From Ichthyophonus hoferi (taxonomy: Eukaryota > Opisthokonta > Ichthyosporea > Ichthyophonida > Ichthyophonidae): a stretch of 12,473 nucleotides of DNA. The notes under the pieces were generated by a model. It worked only from the letters and a program-made list of their open reading frames with translations, was not told where the DNA came from and ran no database searches. Position numbers and translations under genes: made by a program. Shown one piece after another: positions 1-9,200 of this stretch; position 1 is the stretch's first letter, and the number at the start of each line of letters is the position of its first letter. Location of the stretch: the NCBI GenBank assembly GCA_002751075.1, contig NAOQ01000189.1, positions 89,608 through 102,080 on the forward strand. Direction: 5' to 3'.

Positions 1-4
1 TCAG

Positions 5-200
5 TAAATTGATGTGTCAATCCATGAGTGATCCAACTTTAGTTAATTGAATAACGTTGGCATTAATTAGGTAAAATGATGTGGCAATACATGATCGGCC
101 TAAAATTAATTAAATAAACAATGTTCTTAACTAGATAAATTGATTTGGCCATACATTAGATAGCTTACGTTGTATTGATGAGTAAACTGGCTCAAGAACC
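5..200. repeat. Diverged tandem repeat, about 65-bp unit, 3 copies
   Basis: Copies begin at 5, 72 and 136 with TAAATTGATGTGTCAATCCATG, TAAAATGATGTGGCAATACATG and TAAATTGATTTGGCCATACATT in that order. The spacing is 67 then 64 bp, and similarity fades towards the end of each copy. The array may continue to the left of the window. Confidence 0.65.
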
Positions 201-509
201 GCCATTCATATGAGAACCGGATTAATCATCAAAGCAAACCTAAATCATTTTAGTGGGGTTTAGTGATCTATGAGTTATATTAGCCAGCCAATAGAGATCT
301 TTACAACAAATCTCATCATTGCTTTGATAAACAGCTATAATTTACACCCGCGATGAACGGATGTTGCGGAAAGGATAAAAGTAACGGAAACAACTAATAA
401 TAAATACGGGTAATGACGTTTCAACTATTATGAAACAAAGCCGTGCATTTCCTATATATTCTTTAACTTAGTGATTAAAAGATACTTGGTTTGTATTCTA
501 TAGTCATTG

Positions 510-596
510 TATCTTTATTGTACTATCTATTCCACCATTGGCACTTGAGTACAATAAATAATCGGAGGCCAGATCTCTCGCCTAATAAACAATTCT
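510..596 (+). pseudogene. Diverged fragment resembling the 3808 ORF
   Basis: Around 533-552 the DNA reads PPLALEYNK; slightly downstream and in another frame it reads RRPDLSPNKQFY. The 3808 ORF reads LPLVLTYD then CPDLSLVQK. At DNA level the ccagatctctc block is identical. The matches are short, so this is a tentative relic. Confidence 0.25.
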
Positions 597-841
597 ACTG
601 ATCAATCTCTTACGTGAGCTGACTGAATTTTATTTAGTGGTTTTCTTTTATTACCTCTATTACCATATGACTCATGTTCCACTGGTTATGAAAACTTCTT
701 TTGGGACAAAACACAGTTCTTTTAATCCTGATAGGTTTCATTCACGTGATTTTCATATACATGATCTCATTACTATATATATAGCATATATAAAGTATTT
801 TGTAAGAAATATTTTTATTGTTAATTATATTGGTATCATAA

Positions 842-1395
842 TATAATTGTATAATAGTACGATGGCAAATAATATAATTATATCATAGTATATCTATTGC
901 ATACAGCTTTTAAAGTATTCGATTGTTAAACTATGTAATTGCACAATTATATTATTATACCAATTTTAATTGTATGATTATATTACTATGTCATCATACT
1001 ACTATACTATTATACAATTATATTGCTGTGCAATTATTTTACAAAATTATTACACTATTATACTATTATATTATTATACTATTATAGTACTATACTATTG
1101 TACTATTGCACTATTATATGACTATACGATGGTGCTATTAAAACACTGTACTATCATACTACTCTACCGATAAACTATTATGCTAATATACTACTATACT
1201 ACTATACTACTATACTACTATGTTATTTTACAATTGTACTATTATACGACTATACTATTGTGCTATCAGACCACTATGTTAATATGTTAATATTTTACTG
1301 CACTGATTAACTATTATGCTAATATACTACTATGCTACCACACTATTATATTGTTGTGCTATTATATTACTTTACTATTGTACTATTACTATGCT
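842..1395. repeat. Degenerate TA-rich minisatellite (ACTATACT-like 8-mers)
   Basis: Half a kilobase is built from variants of ACTATTAT and ACTATACT. The cleanest part, 1191-1222, has the 8-mer about four times in a row. A longer block (CTATTATGCTAATATACTAC) occurs at 1175 and again at 1311, 136 bp apart. Open frames across it, such as 970-1173, are products of the repeat. Confidence 0.75.
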
Positions 1396-1667
1396 CAGAA
1401 TCTCTCAAATAAATGTGACCACGTATGGTTAATAAACCTTCCATAAAAACAAACTAGGAGTGTCTGTACACTTGATGTTTATCAGTGGTTAAATATTATT
1501 TTGTGAAACGTAATCAAGTTCTCAGTAGTGAAACTCCTGCATATTAATGATATTGTCGTAGTGAGCCAATTATACAATTATATCTCAAATGTCCTGTTAC
1601 GTGACGAAATTTTAATAGAGTTAAGTATTTTTAATATATCACTGAGATTAGATTAGCTCATTGACAC

Positions 1668-1679
1668 TATATATAAATA
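1668..1679 (+). promoter_or_regulatory. TATA box of the small secreted-peptide ORF
   Basis: TATATATAAATA lies 58 bp upstream of the ATG at 1737. A CA-rich stretch around 1699-1713 sits at a normal distance for transcription start. The signal is good, but in such AT-rich DNA a chance match is possible. Confidence 0.5.
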
Positions 1680-1736
1680 CACGTAAAACAAAATAAATCA
1701 CAACAACTCAACAGCTACTTCCTACACCTGGGTAAC

Positions 1737-1865
1737 ATGGCAAAGATTACAATGATGGGGCTTCGAGTTTTGGCATTATTTTGCACCGCTTTCGCAGTCG
1801 TGTCTGCTCTACCTGAGCCTGGTGCCAACATCCAACCTAGGACTGCTAAAACTCAGATTGCTTGA
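1737..1865 (+). CDS. Short secreted peptide ORF with N-terminal signal sequence (unrecognised)
   Basis: Forty-two codons run from ATG to TGA. Residues 1-24 form a classic signal peptide: basic n-region with Lys3, hydrophobic core from about Val11 to Val22, and an A-x-A-like site before Leu25 (VVSA-LP). The remaining 18 residues are Pro-, Thr- and Lys-containing. A TATA box precedes it. Either the short peptide is the product, or the ORF is the first part of a longer secreted protein, because the DNA just after the stop looks coding in two frames (1866-2157). No known family was recognised. The composition is clearly richer in G+C than its flanks, which supports a real coding origin. Confidence 0.5.
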   Translation: MAKITMMGLRVLALFCTAFAVVSALPEPGANIQPRTAKTQIA

Positions 1866-2157
1866 GTATGCCTGTTTACTAATGCCCAATGTAAATTAAA
1901 ACCTATCTTTGTATCTGATAATTGCATGGATGTGCTTGCTAATCAATATGAGGCCCTTAACAACTCCCTTGGGGACTATTTATGGACGTGTGGATTATAA
2001 AAAAGAAAAGGTTACTGTGACCCGCTACGCAGATTCTCAATGCACAACACGCAATAAAGAATTTAAACTTGTCAGTGGCAAGCAAAAGGTCTGCCTTGGT
2101 CCTGTTGGGCAGGCATTATTGACTAAAAGATACGTAACAGTAACGATGAAAAAATAA
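1866..2157 (+). pseudogene. Coding-like continuation of the secreted ORF, in two frames (decayed or mis-modelled gene)
   Basis: The frame of the 1737 ORF stays open after its TGA until 1998-2000 and contains Cys residues (VCLFTNAQC, SDNCMDVLANQYEALNNS). From about 1909 the +1 frame is open to a TAA at 2155-2157 and reads VTRYADSQCTTRNKEFKL, then KQKVCLGP. Both stretches look like pieces of one small Cys-containing secreted protein. A possible 85-nt intron (gtatgc at 1866, CTAAT motifs, AG at 1949-1950) does not restore a common frame. A host gene that has decayed is the simplest reading; an unrecognised splice pattern is the alternative. Confidence 0.35.
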
Positions 2158-3540
2158 GATAATGTGACTTGGAACAGGAATATATATTTAATTTGTATAT
2201 TTTTTCACATAGCTATAATTATTTGGTATCATTAGCAATTACTATTACTTATGTAGTTTGATAAAATAGTTGATGCAATCTATTGGTGCTAAATACCAAT
2301 TCAAGATGATCCATCAGAATTAAACCAGTCAATGGCAGAGATCCACTCTGCTTAATTTAAGTTCTGGTAACTTGTTAAATATTAAAAATACCTTAGCTTG
2401 TCTGTACTGTGTGTATACAAAGAAACATGTTCAAATCCCAATTAAGCGAATATTCTTTCTCCTTTTAAACAAATATAGATTACAGAAACGTTACTGTTTC
2501 TAGTTTTCATTCTCAACAAGAAACAAAAATGATTGTTCAGCATGGCATACCCATTTATATAGGTGTCTGTGTCAAGACAATCACAATTGTTTGCTTAGTT
2601 TACCATCATATCATATGAAAGAACTGAGGAAGAATTTACTGTCCATCACTTCCCTAATAGTGCTTGCAGTGTAAACGACGCAAAAGGACCATTAATAGAT
2701 TTATCAGATAAAATCTATTAATAAGCGTAGCACCGACAATTGTCCAATGAACTTTAACTATAAGTAAATAAACAGAATAAAATCAACCAATACAATTGCG
2801 CAGTGCGAGCCCAGTAACTTTATAATCTATTGAGTGCGATTTAGAGTTTAAAGCTGACTTTATACAACCCCTAACTGGAACCCCCAATCCTGTAGACAAG
2901 TCATTAGCACCAGCCATATATTGCTATAAAAGCCAACCAGGATACATATATTACATCAAGGGTTGTGTACATGCAGTAGGTTATATTTATACTAACTGTT
3001 TCATGCATAATATGATATTCAACTTAAGGGCCAGAGATAACAAAGGCACCTGTATTTTAGAAACACCACCTCATTTAGCACCCTAAATTGAAACATTTTA
3101 TGTTTGGCATTTTTTTAATGTCTTCAAGAAGCATTTTATTTTGTAAAAATGTGTAAGTATTTATAAAAAAAATAGTAATAAAACATGAATAATACAAAAA
3201 ACGACATGTTTTGTATAAAAACTTCAAGTTTATTGTGCTATTTTGCCAGAGAAGTATAAATTCAAACTCAAATATCGCACACTAAATAATATATTAACGT
3301 TAGAAATATTTAGCTGGTATATAATCCCACGTGATTGGTTAATATTAAAACTTCCAATTTAAAAACGAATGAAAACAATTTTAAAAATAGCGTACCACTA
3401 CAAAATACAGGGAAAAAAAGACCGAGGTTAAGATCCCAAAACGTGGTCGAGAAAAGGTTTAGGGGCTGCCTCAACATGGATTGTTGATTACAATATTAAA
3501 TTCTATATATTTTGAAACTTTTATGATTTGGTCACTAAAA
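2158..3540. other. Intergenic stretch without a recognisable gene
   Basis: I found no open frame with coding character on either strand. It holds the 12-bp hairpin at 2691-2722, a short GCAGAG/CTCTGC stem at 2335-2351 and A/T homopolymers near 3113, 3165 and 3413. No transposon ends were seen. Confidence 0.5.
2691..2722. repeat. Perfect 12-bp inverted repeat, 8-nt loop
   Basis: ATTAATAGATTT (2691-2702) and AAATCTATTAAT (2711-2722) are exact reverse complements around ATCAGATA. It lies in intergenic DNA with no gene adjacent. It could form a hairpin or cruciform, or be the core of a small element. Confidence 0.6.
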
Positions 3541-3549
3541 ACGCAAAAA

Positions 3550-3990
3550 AATTGAATAGGCAAACCCACTATAATGAGGCAATTAGCTGAAGAGCCATTC
3601 TGATGAGCAATGTTAGATTATCAAGATAAAATCAGACTAGTACGCATATAAACGGAAATAACTAATTAAGGCCCCCGCCGCTCACACATACACGAAGCCC
3701 CTGGCAAAATACGAAGTCACTCGTAACACAGAGAAGACTTTGCATTTAATTATTTAATTGAACTATATTACAATATATAGGTCTATAACAATCACATTGT
3801 TATTGTAATGTCTAGTCTACCGTTGGTACTCACATACGATAATCAGTGTCCAGATCTCTCACTCGTTCAGAAGTCAGAGAACTGCATGCTAAAATTAAAT
3901 AGTGACAATAATTATTATTGGCATCGTCATATAGCACCCCTTACTGATCGTACAGACTGTGCTATAAATACTCTTGCGTCCAACTACTAC
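3550..3990. repeat. Diverged duplicate of about 135-600
   Basis: Matched blocks occur in the same order: AAATTGA..GGC, CTGAAGAGCCATTCTGATGAG versus CTCAAGAACCGCCATTCATATGAG, AACGGAAATAACTAAT versus AACGGAAACAACTAAT, TGCATTT, and CCAGATCTCTC. Spacings differ, so there have been insertions or deletions. By eye the similarity is patchy. Confidence 0.4.
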
Positions 3991-3996
3991 CACTAG
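3808..3996 (+). CDS. Hypothetical short ORF, possible member of a small gene family
   Basis: Sixty-two codons run from an ATG to TAG. The peptide starts MSSLPLVLTYDNQCPDLSLV and has three Cys residues and no membrane segment. It is less AT-biased than its surroundings. A related fragment around 530-590 reads PLALEY and RPDLSP at corresponding places. The +1 frame continues open past its end. No family was recognised, and it may be a relic rather than an expressed gene. Confidence 0.3.
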   Translation: MSSLPLVLTYDNQCPDLSLVQKSENCMLKLNSDNNYYWHRHIAPLTDRTDCAINTLASNYYH

Positions 3997-4120
3997 CCCA
4001 GCAAGACCAACTATTATCCATCAATCAATTGAAGACCCCGAAGACTGTAAACAAGCCGCTGGAGCTACACAAATGTCTACACAATTTAATTTAGAAAATT
4101 ATGATGTGTTAAGTATTTAA
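3964..4120 (+). pseudogene. Coding-like tail in the +1 frame after the 3808 ORF
   Basis: After a TAA at about 3961-3963 this frame reads without a stop to 4118-4120, including SIEDPEDCKQAAGATQM and FNLENYDVLSI. It has no early ATG. The amino-acid composition (D/E/Q/A-rich, GC-richer codons) is unlike the random frames nearby, so it may be the 3' part of the same gene as 3808-3996 after frame decay or via an unseen intron. Confidence 0.25.
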
Positions 4121-5970
4121 TTTCAACCACTTGCAATGGATCTATGATAGTCCAACTATTTACGTAAAACATTGTTATTACAATATTTAAATTTAATGAG
4201 CTACGTAATTTCAAACCAATGAAGGCTTATGTTTCTATTTGTACTATAATGACCGTTCAAATATAGTAATGAGGTAGACTACTTGTACCAAATAAAAGTT
4301 TACTACAAATGATTCCTAATGAGCGTTAATAAGTATTTATTAAAACAATTGAAATAATTTTAAAGTAATTAGACTAGTACTAATGTCCATGAATTGCTAG
4401 AGGAATTGTATATTTATCGCTGATGGCAAATGTTTATGCTATTGCTGAATTAAGATGACTTACATAGATTTTGTGGGATTTGAGTTTGACGCACAATAGT
4501 TTAAATGTTTATTTTATAATATATGGCAATAATAAGATATTACATATGTCTAGAAAAATATACTTAATAGTACAACTATGTTTTCAAATGCTCTCTATGA
4601 CGCACCTATGCTCCTAGTAATACTGACAATGCATGCAATATGATTTACCAATGGCTCTTAATACTATATTAAAATAATATACCAAGTATTTGGCTTTGTC
4701 TATAGTTAAAGTTAAAGCAAAATCTAAGTTCATTTATATAAAATTACATGATAACATTTTCAGCCCAGTCGTAAGGAATAATTTTCACAAAACTATTCAA
4801 AATTGTTTTAAACATTTAGAACACTTATAATTTGTATATAATAACTTAATTAAGATATGCATTCAGGTTGTTTAATATTCTTTTTCAACTCAAGGTATAT
4901 AGGATACATCATATTCTAGGCTGACTGTGTGTCTATATCAGCAGATGTTGTTCAATAAACAAAACATGAGGATGGGTAATCACGTCACCCCAAATTGCAG
5001 TGTATACGCACACATATGGTTGTAAACTTTCAATAATACACAACTACAAAATTTTAACCAATTATTCCAGTCTTTAGAAAAAGGCATGCAAAGTTTATTT
5101 TTTGCAATACAGTAGCATATTTTTACTTTTTTCAGATGATAAATACAGAAGCCCCTGAAAACTAATTTTTTTTTATAAGTACTATTATTAACTTTGATCT
5201 TGACAGCCAATGAATGACAAATTGAATATATATATATAAATAGATAGCCTCATTTTATGATATTCAATAACATTATACTACCAAAACCACTACACAATTT
5301 TAACAAAATATCGCTTCTTTTTAGGAAAAATTACAAAACTGATATAACTACATGGAATTTCAGACCACAATAAGTTAAAAAAATTATTTAGAAACATCAA
5401 AGTCGTAATATTGTCGCCAACCTTTGCTTTACTCTCATTTCATTTCACAGTATATAGCTATTCTAGGGGACCAATCATAGCCTTTTTTATGGTTTGCTAT
5501 TGTTTATCTTACCAAATATAGACATTATCCAATAATCATACAATCATATAATTGCACAGTTCCAGAATTCCTGTCTAGGGCTGTAATACCTTTCCTTTAA
5601 AAAAAAAACAAAAAAAAAATTACAGTAATATGTTTTAGTTAGTCGAGTATTGTAATTATAAGACAAAACAATTTTACATTGTAAAATAATTATTAACCAT
5701 CCAGTAGTCAAATATTACGCTGTTTATTTGGGTTAACCAACCATTAATATTAGTGTCTAATGTTTTTAGTTTTGTTTTTCAAAAACAAAAAAATAGGTAA
5801 AGAATTTACGCAGTAGGCAAAAACTGCGAGCAAATAATGTTCTAGGCCTAATCTATAGCCAGTCAGTCTTTCTATTCCTTAACTCACCTTACTAATTATT
5901 TATTATTATTTATTATACTGTAGTTATTATGACTATTTACTATACCGTGTGTATCAGTGAATATTATGTA
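4121..5970. other. Intergenic stretch without a recognisable gene
   Basis: This is AT-rich sequence with poly-A/T runs (5165, 5599-5619), a TA run at 5227-5238 and a TTATTATTTATT run near 5896. The only long frame, 4980-5210 on the minus strand, lacks an ATG start and any family match. Confidence 0.5.
5770..5790. repeat. Perfect 10-bp palindrome with 1-nt spacer
   Basis: TTTTGTTTTT (5770-5779) and AAAAACAAAA (5781-5790) flank a single C. The composition is low-complexity, so it may be chance. Confidence 0.45.
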
Positions 5971-6039
5971 ATCAGAACTTATAAAATGGTTGGCCAAAGT
6001 ACCGTTTAGTTATCGAACTAGTCAGACAGGTTAGGCATG

Positions 6040-6075
6040 TACATATTTTCGTAGGTCTACATATTTTCGTAGGTC
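6040..6075. repeat. Perfect tandem duplication of 18 bp
   Basis: TACATATTTTCGTAGGTC is present twice head to tail without a mismatch, 52 bp before the predicted LysRS start codon. It lies in the presumed promoter or 5' leader. Confidence 0.8.
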
Positions 6076-6126
6076 TAAAGATTGTAAAAGGAGTTTTATT
6101 ACACAGTTTTGTGCAGATAGTACAAA

Positions 6127-6245
6127 ATGTTGAGGCTATGGTTGCACAAATACCAGTTAATAACTGGCCCAAAGATGCTTCAGTTAGAGAAAATAATACT
6201 CACCCATCCTATTATGCAAAGTCCTGTATTTGGTTTCCAGTTGAG
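6127..6245 (+). CDS. LysRS exon 1 (predicted start and mitochondrial presequence)
   Basis: The ATG at 6127 opens 39 codons plus two bases and ends at a gtaatt donor. The peptide begins [18 protein letters not shown]: Leu, Arg, Lys and His are frequent and no acidic residue occurs in the first 20, as expected of a mitochondrial targeting helix. An in-frame TAG lies just upstream. The exon was chosen because its phase-2 end fits exon 2, whose frame has no ATG and must be entered from upstream. There is no family homology to confirm it, so it remains a model. Confidence 0.5.
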
Positions 6246-9200
6246 GTAATTAGATGCAAAACCTTTATAGGATCTTTTTATATATGAGAAGGGTAATTTG
6301 GGATGCTAATCAAGCCCTATTGTAAAAAAACTGACAGGCATGTGAATAATAGATGTTATTTTATAAAAAAATATTATTCAAGTGCTATGGAAAAAAAATA
6401 AAGACGTAGTTGTCCAATATCAGGCATATGCATACTGACAAGTTCTTACACTTGCTAAACATGCCTACATGTATTATTATACTCCATCACAAACAAATAC
6501 TTACACACATGCAACGACAGTTCTTTTCTGCGACACCATTATCGATATTACTGTGGAAAACAACCAAAGAAAAATCCACACGAAGATACTGCAAGCATCC
6601 GCCAAGCTGGTCTTGAGTTTATTAGGACTAAGGTGTATTTGTTCGTGAACTATCCGATTCTATGTGTGCAATCTACTTGACAAGGTTTCACAAAAAACTT
6701 GTACCAAAAAAAAAACAAAGAGACATGAAAAGCTTTTAAGTAGAAAAATACATATGACTATTTACGATAATATATACTTTATTAACTAATTCTTGCTAAT
6801 CTCCTGCTCTATTATATTATATAGGAGGGCCTCTATCCTCCCTTTGAGGCGCACCATATACCAGTTCAGGATTATCGATCAATATATGAAGGGTTAATTG
6901 CAGGTGAACATGTGCAAGATATCAAATACACTGTAGTAGGTATATATTTTATTATTCGTGATATAGTTAATTATGGTAGATATATGGTTATATCTGTTGA
7001 TAAGGATGTTACTAATTGTCTCCTTTTCTTCTATTATGTATATATCTTCATTTTTTTTTAATAAATTATAAAGTCATACGTTTTTTTAAAAAAGATACAA
7101 TTTGCTTTATATTATCTAATCAACCTACGTATATGTTACGGGTAGCGGCTAGTGATCAAATTATGTTGATTCCCTTTTCATTCTTACTTACGACAATATA
7201 TTTCAATTAACCGAGGGACTATGCTATTTTTAACATAAACTCAGGCACCTTGTAGGTAAATATTAAATTTTAATTAATAAAGACCATCCCATAACATGAT
7301 AATATTAAAATAAAAGTACAATATAATATTTTTAACAATATCAAATACATATAACTCGAAATAAAATAGTCAAGAGAATAACAATAAAACTAATAATAAA
7401 TTAAAACTAAGTGACATTAAAATTTTTTTTTTAATAAAATAGCTAAACACCAGTAGAAAGGCTCTGATAGAAAAACTGAATTAATACAAAGACAGTAAAT
7501 TTCTCAATGGTAGATTAAATGGAGTATGAAAATGATACAAAAGATATGTACATATTAATGAATATAGGACTTCCATCAATTATTTTAAAATACAGGTGTA
7601 TGTTTTTAATTGGGCATGATTGCATTAGCAATATTTAATTTAACAATGAGAGTTGACTACACGGATAAATAAAATATTTATAAACTTTTCTGTTATTGTA
7701 GAAATAAATAAATAGAATATATATAGATATAATATTGTAGCAGTATATATAGATTTAATATTGTAATAGTACATATATATATATATTATTGTGGTATACA
7801 TGAATTTAAGTAAATAATAGTTAAAAATTTAAAAGGTCCTTATCATTGATTTATTAACCTACCCAATTATCCATCTAACAATCATATTATTACGTTATAG
7901 GCCGTATAACATCAATCCGAGATGCCAGTTCTAAACTATACTTCATAGACATTACACAAGGTAAAGCAGTAGGTTATGTATCTATCCTTATCTATCTATC
8001 TATCACATGATAGGGTTTATATGACACATACGTATTTATCTATTTGTATTTGCATGTTTGTATACAATTATATACATAAATATAAATACGTATACAATAT
8101 CACATACAGAAAGATCTGCTAATTGCCAAGTTACATATCTATATTCACCTATACACACATAAAAATATTTATCAATATGTATATACTTATGTACATATAC
8201 ACACATAAACATACACCAAAAATTCCTTGAGTAACTATTATACATATCTATTACCAACCAATCACATCAGGAGGATGGAGTCTACAAGTAGTTGCATCTA
8301 AGAAGAGGTTTACAGACCAAGACTACTTCAAAGGGATTGCACCTACACTGAGGAGATGGGATATAGCAGGTGATATGCCTATATCCCTATATACCTATAT
8401 ACCTATGTATCTATATACTTTGTTCTTGTTGGTTTCCACATATGTCATGTTTTTATGACTGCCTCTTTTATAAATAATATACACTATCACTGTAAATATA
8501 GTAGTTCATCCATATATATCTACCAGTTCAATGTCTTTATAGTATGGTATTACTAGGTATTTGTTCTAGTTTATTTGTATACTGTACTTATTGTCGATGT
8601 TCTCATTTGATAGGTTGCCGTATTTATTGTACTTGTGTACTATCTTAGTAATGCAAAAATCACATTTACTATATAAATATATATTCTATATATATACATA
8701 TATGCATACATACACTCATACATATATACACTCATACATCCACACTTACCATTACCGGCCCCTCCTATAATAATCTATTAATTCATATATATATAACCAC
8801 AAATATTAATAAAAACGTTCGAGCATATTTACCAACCTGTGATTTCTTGCTAATCAATATACTATGCACACACAGAATTTCATGGTCATCCAGGGAAGAC
8901 TAAAATGGGTGAATTATCATTATTTGCTAATAGCATTAGACTGTTAGCTCCCTGTCTGGTTGATAGTCTACCTCTCAGGAATGAACTTAGTAATGAGGTG
9001 ATTGATTAATATAGCCTATTTGTTTTAATTTAGTATTTATATTGCTAATCATATATAGGGTTTGTTTGTTTTTTCCACTGTATTAAGTGCTTCACCGCTA
9101 AGAGTGATAAATGATTCCAAGAATGGAATGTAATTAATTATTGTTGCCCAATTATTTCACATGATATTTGTTCTCAATTAATGTTTAGCCGTTGGTGGGT

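Noticed and set aside
637-846. 69-codon + strand frame
   Set aside because: Non-ATG start, rich in Tyr, Ile and Phe as expected from random AT-rich DNA, with no recognisable domain.
2420-2450. tRNA T-arm or SINE B-box-like GTTCAAATCCC
   Set aside because: The flanking five bases do not pair, there is no A-box or acceptor stem upstream, and no tRNA can be folded.
4980-5210. 76-codon minus-strand frame with many Cys and Lys
   Set aside because: No ATG at its start, no family resemblance, no promoter context, and a composition explained by AT-rich DNA.
5972-6172. 66-codon minus-strand frame with a repeated RPTKIC unit
   Set aside because: The repeat is just the 18-bp DNA duplication, there is no ATG start, and it overlaps the better-supported LysRS exon 1.
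6410-6616. 68-codon + strand frame, presequence-like from an internal Met
   Set aside because: It overlaps LysRS exon 2 in another frame and cannot join to the EGLYPPF exon; the [11 protein letters not shown] frame matches the family instead.
7016-7210. 64-codon + strand frame in intron 3
   Set aside because: Intronic, poly-T/A derived hydrophobic residues, and no homology or splice context.
8036-8257. 73-codon minus-strand frame
   Set aside because: It lies in intron 4 on the opposite strand and is built from TA/CATA-rich low-complexity sequence.
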